NCBI GenBank assembly: GCA_947623845.1
Contig: CANQHM010000022.1
Location: 1 to 19,164, forward strand
DNA from: an uncultured Bacilli bacterium
GTDB lineage: Bacteria > Bacillota_I > Bacilli_A > RF39 > UBA660
Direction of reading: 5' to 3'
DNA length: 19,164 bases
Shown: piece after piece, positions 16,029 to 19,164 of the stretch
How positions within the stretch are numbered: position 1 is the first letter of the stretch
Layout: each line of letters opens with the position of its first letter
The notes under the pieces: model-generated
What the model saw: only the letters and a program-made list of their open reading frames with translations
Told to the model about the DNA's origin: nothing
Databases searched by the model: none
Made by a program: the position numbers and the translations under genes

Positions 16029-16054
16029 ATCTGTTATTGTGTCATGCTTTTTTT
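16018..16054 (+). terminator. Intrinsic terminator/attenuator before the RSH gene
   Basis: GTATGACA (16018-16025) pairs with TGTCATGC (16040-16047, one G-T pair), with a small inner TAA/TTA stem, then T7 (16048-16054). It lies between the only visible promoter and the RSH start at 16072, so RSH expression would need read-through. A competing hairpin, TACTT (16000-16004) with AAGTA (16016-16020), would use the base of its left arm. Confidence 0.7.
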
Positions 16055-16071
16055 ATATATGGAGGTGTTTT

Positions 16072-17511
16072 ATGAAAAGTCTTGGTTTAGATGATTTACT
16101 TGAAGTTGTTAATTCTTATAATGCTTGCGAAATAGAAACTATAAAGAAAGCATATGATTATGCTCGAGATTTGCATAAAGGCCAGTATCGTCAAAGTGGG
16201 GAAGAATACATCACACATCCTTTAAATGTCGCATATATCTTAGCAGAAATGCATGCTGATAGAGATACTTTATGTGCAGGATTATTACATGATACATTAG
16301 AAGATACAAATATTACGAAAGAAGATATAACAGAAAATTTTAATAAAGAAGTAGCAAATTTAGTTGATGGAGTAACTAAACTCGCTAAAATGAATTTTTC
16401 TTCTAAAGAAGAACAAAATTTAGCTAATACGAGAAAGATAATAACGGGGATTACGGATGATGTGCGAATTATAATTATAAAGCTTGCCGATCGCTTACAC
16501 AACATGCGAACACTAGAATTTAAAAGTGAATTTAAACAAAAAGAAAATGCTCTAGAAACGATGGAGATATTTGTTCCTTTAGCATATTATATCGGCGCCT
16601 ATAGAATAAAATCGGAATTAGAAGATTTATCATTAAGATATTTAAGACCCAATGCTTATAAAAGAATTGCCGAAATGAAGTTAAAACTAGAAGAAGAAAG
16701 TAATGCTTGTTTGCAAGAAATGTTTTATAAAATTTCGAAAATATTAAACGATAAAAATATTCCTAATGAAATAAAAGTAAGAACTAAAAACATATATGGA
16801 ATATATCGGCGCATTAATGAAGGTAATAGAATGGTCGATATTCATGACTTATTAGCTTTAAAAGTTATGGTTGATGAAGTGGAAAATTGTTATAGAACTT
16901 TATACTTAGTCCATAAAGAATATCATCCTTTAAATGATAAATTTAAGGATTATATATGTAATCCAAAAACTAATATGTATCAATCACTACATACGACAGT
17001 TTTTGGACCAGGTGAAAGACTTGTTCAAACGCAAATAAGAACATTTGATATGGATAAAGTTGCTTCTTTTGGACTTGCTACGTATTGGGATATTAACAAA
17101 GGGGACGCACGAAATATCATGCAAAATGATTTAAAAAATAAATATCAGTTTTTTAAATCATTAGTAGAAATAAATAGTATGTTTGGAGATAATCAAGACT
17201 TTGTAAAACAAGTAAAAAGTGAGTTATTTTCCAATAAAATATATGTTTATACTACTAAAGGGGATATTATAGAGTTACCAAAAGGATCGACACCAATTGA
17301 TTTTGCCTATAAAATTCATACCGATATAGGTAATACTATGGTAGCAGCGATAGTAAATGATGAATGTGTGCCATTAGATTATCAGCTAAAAAGTAAAGAT
17401 AGAGTAAAAATAATAACGGATTTGTTAGCATATGGTCCGAGACTTGAATGGCTTGATAAGGCTTATACGTCGTATGCAAAGCGAAGAATAAGGGAGTTTT
17501 GTAAAAAGTGA
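16072..17511 (+). CDS. rel: Short RSH (RelA/SpoT homologue), probably ppGpp hydrolase-biased
   Basis: A 479-aa enzyme of (p)ppGpp metabolism. The HD hydrolase domain looks intact: R40, H49, HDTLED (73-78) and KLADRLHNMRT (137-147). The synthetase domain keeps IYGIYRRI (241-248), D259 in HDLLALKV and FKDYICNPKTNMYQSLHTT (291-309). At the conserved catalytic Glu of the E-x-Q-I-R-T motif it has Gln319 (VQTQIRT). A TGS domain follows (about 385-448), then the start of the helical region (GPRLEWLDKAYTSYAKRRI), after which the protein stops. The rest of the usual ~730-aa enzyme (helical, zinc-finger/RIS and ACT domains) is absent. Start 16072 is chosen for GGAGGTG (16061-16067); a GTG at 16039 lies inside the terminator. 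The known family is normally bifunctional; reduced synthesis here is inferred. Confidence 0.9.
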   Translation: MKSLGLDDLLEVVNSYNACEIETIKKAYDYARDLHKGQYRQSGEEYITHPLNVAYILAEMHADRDTLCAGLLHDTLEDTNITKEDITENFNKEVANLVDGVTKLAKMNFSSKEEQNLANTRKIITGITDDVRIIIIKLADRLHNMRTLEFKSEFKQKENALETMEIFVPLAYYIGAYRIKSELEDLSLRYLRPNAYKRIAEMKLKLEEESNACLQEMFYKISKILNDKNIPNEIKVRTKNIYGIYRRINEGNRMVDIHDLLALKVMVDEVENCYRTLYLVHKEYHPLNDKFKDYICNPKTNMYQSLHTTVFGPGERLVQTQIRTFDMDKVASFGLATYWDINKGDARNIMQNDLKNKYQFFKSLVEINSMFGDNQDFVKQVKSELFSNKIYVYTTKGDIIELPKGSTPIDFAYKIHTDIGNTMVAAIVNDECVPLDYQLKSKDRVKIITDLLAYGPRLEWLDKAYTSYAKRRIREFCKK

Positions 17512-17535
17512 TATATTATTTTTTAAATAATATAT
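17511..17535. repeat. AT-only hairpin after the RSH stop codon
   Basis: ATATATTATTT (17511-17521) and AAATAATATAT (17525-17535) are perfect 11-bp arms with a TTT loop, starting in the TGA stop. There are no G-C pairs and no T tract after it, so termination would be weak. It may protect the RSH mRNA 3' end or be a byproduct of AT-richness. Confidence 0.35.
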
Positions 17536-17562
17536 AAATAAAACATTAAAGGAGGTGGAATT

Positions 17563-17619
17563 ATGAGAAAATTATTAAAAAAATTTAATAGAAAATTTGA
17601 CTTATTATGTACTGCTTAA
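17563..17619 (+). CDS. 18-aa cationic cysteine-containing peptide
   Basis: ATG 17563 follows an essentially consensus AAAGGAGGTG ribosome binding site (17548-17557, 5-nt gap), the strongest in the window. The frame encodes MRKLLKKFNRKFDLLCTA. It has six Lys/Arg against one Asp, an amphipathic-helix pattern, and a single Cys third from the end. There is no signal peptide, no double-Gly leader site and no lipobox. A perfect 16-bp inverted repeat and a gene with a C39-like cysteine peptidase domain follow. A pheromone, bacteriocin-like peptide or modified peptide precursor would fit this context. A translated regulatory leader is an alternative. I recognise no family, and its expression is supported only by the ribosome binding site and context. 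Confidence 0.5.
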   Translation: MRKLLKKFNRKFDLLCTA

Positions 17620-17638
17620 TAAAAAATATTGATTATGG

Positions 17639-17683
17639 TTGTAATACCATATAATTAAATGTGGTTTTTATATGGTATTACAA
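17639..17683. repeat. Perfect 16-bp inverted repeat, operator or RNA hairpin
   Basis: TTGTAATACCATATAA (17639-17654) and its exact reverse complement TTATATGGTATTACAA (17668-17683) flank a 13-nt spacer. It lies between the 18-aa peptide ORF and the C39-like gene. Only a T4 (17687-17692 region) follows, so as a terminator it would be weak. The TATAAT at 17650-17655 is formed by the end of its left arm, so it could equally be a regulator site over a promoter. Confidence 0.8.
17650..17655 (+). promoter_or_regulatory. Possible -10 of the C39-like gene within the inverted repeat
   Basis: A perfect TATAAT at 17650-17655. The -35 is poor: TATTGA (17627-17632) at 17 bp, or TTGATT (17629-17634) at only 15 bp. 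Transcripts would start inside the repeat and contain only its right arm. Confidence 0.4.
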
Positions 17684-17704
17684 TACAATTTTGGGGGAGT
17701 GATT

Positions 17705-19164
17705 ATGATTAAAGATAATTTGAAAAATATTATCATACCAGAAAAATTAAAAGAAAATATTGATGAAGTATTAGAAGAACAATTATTTAATGCCAATCGT
17801 TATTATGCTGAATCTAATCCATTTATATCTTCTTTAATGGAAATAGAAAAACGAAAAAATCCTATAGAATTTTTAGAAGAATTAAAAAAAAGATGGAACT
17901 GGCATAATACGTTTTATGAAAATTTATTAGAACCAGCATTTTTAGAAATTACAAGCGAAAGTTTTCTAGAATTAACCCCACAAGAAGTTTTAGATATAAT
18001 AGCTATTTATAAAACTTGTTGTTTAGTAGATGAAACTACTTTAGTAACTTCGGGAGCAATCAAAAAGCATTTAGAATATAATTTCCCTAAAGTATTAATT
18101 GAAGATGAGTATTATTCTAAAGAAGAGGCTAGATATATGCTTTTAACACCACCAGTATTAACTTTTTTCGCTGAATATGAAAAAGAACATCTAGAATATG
18201 TTATTTTATTAAAAAGAAATGCACTACAAGCTAAAGAATTTAGAGAATACTTAAAGAAAAAGTATCATGCTAATGATGATAAGATTTTTCAAAGTAGATT
18301 TAATAAAAAATATAAAGATCGAATTAATATGGATGAAGAAGTATTACTTGAACAAATTAGTAATTTAAATATTTCAGAATGTTATAAAATAAACCATTTA
18401 TATTTTACAATAGAACATCCTATTAGGAAAGCTTTTAATGATATAATAATTTATGATAATGTAAATGAAAAGTATATTTCTTCTAGATTATATGGAATTT
18501 CGGGATTTCTATTTAGAAGAAAAGTACTAGAATATTTAAATTTAAGTAATATATTACCTAATAATGGATATATATATGAGAATTCTAACGAAGTAGTTAT
18601 TAAAGGTTTATATAAGTTATATGAAGAAAGGGTAAGAAAAATGGAAAAAGATATAAAGCCATATCGTCAAAGAGGGGATACTTGTGCTATAGCATGTATG
18701 TTAATGGTATTAGAATATTATAAATTAATACCAGAAGCGCATCGCCATTATGAAAGTAAATATTATCGAATATATGGATCTAGATATATGGATGGTACAC
18801 CGTTCTCGGCTTTAGCATGGCATTTTGCCAAAAATGGGTTAGATACAGAAATATATCATTCCGAAGAAACAATATTTAGTAATGAGAAACACTTATTAGA
18901 TGATAATGTATTTGCTGACTTGATGGAAGAATATAAAGAGTTTTTAAATAGAGCTAAAGATATGGGATGTAAAGTAAAAAATGGCATAGAAGTAAATAGT
19001 GAATTAATTAAAAAGAGATTAGAAGAAGATAAATTAGTAATTTTAGCAGGTCAATTAGGAAGTATTTTACATGCTATATTAATATGTGGTTATGATAAAG
19101 ATGATTTTATTGTATGTGATCCTTTATATAAAGAAAAACAAAAATGGAGTAAAGAAGATATTGA
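17705..19164 (+). CDS. Partial: protein with C39-like cysteine peptidase domain
   Basis: One frame is open from ATG 17705 to the window end (486 codons, no stop), so the 3' end is missing. GGGGGAGTGA (17693-17702) is the ribosome binding site. Residues 1 to about 315 are acidic, largely helical and unrecognised (notable: CC at about 103-104, RWNWHNTFYENLLEPAF near 62-78). From about 320 a C39-like papain-fold domain begins: QRGDTCAIACMLMVLEYY with candidate nucleophile Cys327, LHAILICGY with His456, and VCDPLY with Asp472. This Cys/His/Asp order and spacing fit C39 peptidases, which trim peptide leaders; but many C39-like domains are not ABC-transporter linked. No membrane helix is visible in the part seen, so it is probably cytoplasmic. 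Its neighbour, the 18-aa peptide, is a candidate substrate (inference). Confidence 0.8.
   Translation, partial: MIKDNLKNIIIPEKLKENIDEVLEEQLFNANRYYAESNPFISSLMEIEKRKNPIEFLEELKKRWNWHNTFYENLLEPAFLEITSESFLELTPQEVLDIIAIYKTCCLVDETTLVTSGAIKKHLEYNFPKVLIEDEYYSKEEARYMLLTPPVLTFFAEYEKEHLEYVILLKRNALQAKEFREYLKKKYHANDDKIFQSRFNKKYKDRINMDEEVLLEQISNLNISECYKINHLYFTIEHPIRKAFNDIIIYDNVNEKYISSRLYGISGFLFRRKVLEYLNLSNILPNNGYIYENSNEVVIKGLYKLYEERVRKMEKDIKPYRQRGDTCAIACMLMVLEYYKLIPEAHRHYESKYYRIYGSRYMDGTPFSALAWHFAKNGLDTEIYHSEETIFSNEKHLLDDNVFADLMEEYKEFLNRAKDMGCKVKNGIEVNSELIKKRLEEDKLVILAGQLGSILHAILICGYDKDDFIVCDPLYKEKQKWSKEDI

Noticed and set aside
16039..16071. RSH start at GTG 16039 (12-residue N-terminal extension)
   Set aside because: The codon lies in the terminator stem and the extension is translated poly-T. 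ATG 16072 has a GGAGGTG site at correct spacing and a usual RSH N-terminus.
16191..16505. Minus-strand frame opposite the RSH hydrolase domain
   Set aside because: Lies entirely within conserved HD-domain coding sequence.
1..19164. CRISPR arrays, insertion sequences, tRNA genes, integrases
   Set aside because: No regularly spaced repeats, transposase motifs or tRNA-like cloverleaf were seen in reading the window.
1..19164. Mycoplasma-type code (UGA = Trp)
   Set aside because: Tryptophan is TGG throughout the conserved proteins and the RSH gene ends at TGA with non-coding DNA after it.

Overview
The window is AT-rich DNA from a Bacilli-type Firmicute that still has a cell wall. It encodes a class A penicillin-binding protein, GpsB and RodZ, a B-type RNase P RNA and Shine-Dalgarno sites of the AAGGAGGTG type. 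UGA is used as a stop (the RSH gene ends in TGA), so the recoded Mycoplasma code does not apply. A gut-associated, Mollicutes-related Bacilli lineage would fit; this is inference from composition and gene content only.

Layout. 1-104 holds the end of an upstream unit (terminator) and an extended -10 promoter with a palindrome between -35 and -10. 105-2419 is a tightly overlapping + strand operon cca-dnaD-nth (tRNA CCA addition, replication restart/initiation, base-excision repair). It converges on the - strand operon recU-ponA (5844-2436: Holliday junction resolvase and peptidoglycan synthase), and the two share one bidirectional terminator that overlaps both last stop codons. A divergent intergenic region follows, with an inverted repeat and a possible 34-aa ORF. 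Next come an unrecognised 149-aa protein, gpsB and rnpB, then rodZ-pgsA (cell shape; phosphatidylglycerol phosphate synthesis). From memory, the order cca, dnaD-nth, ponA/recU, gpsB, rnpB follows Bacillus subtilis, so 1-7350 is largely conserved chromosomal backbone. The rodZ-pgsA pair is a second Bacillus-like block joined to it.

8594-15826 is a self-contained accessory unit with its own promoter and a strong terminator around one 7.1-kb gene. It encodes a 2380-aa surface metalloprotease of the M26 (IgA1 protease/Zmp) type. Visible parts are a signal peptide, a cohesin-like domain, a two-helix membrane hairpin, a dockerin/EF-hand-like segment, alternating Ig-like modules, a GLUG-type region and an HExxH catalytic domain.

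15861-17511 holds an RSH (ppGpp) gene with three oddities. It lacks the C-terminal regulatory domains. It has Gln where the synthetase catalytic Glu is expected, while the hydrolase residues look intact. The only promoter I can find for it lies upstream of a short leader ORF and an intrinsic terminator, which is an attenuator-like layout.

17563-19164 is the most novel-looking part. An 18-aa cationic Cys-containing peptide gene with a consensus ribosome binding site is followed by a perfect 16-bp inverted repeat, whose left arm carries a TATAAT box. Then comes a gene, cut off by the window end, for a protein with an unrecognised ~320-aa N-terminal region and a C39-like (papain-fold) cysteine peptidase domain. 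This could be a peptide plus processing-enzyme system, but that is inference from layout.
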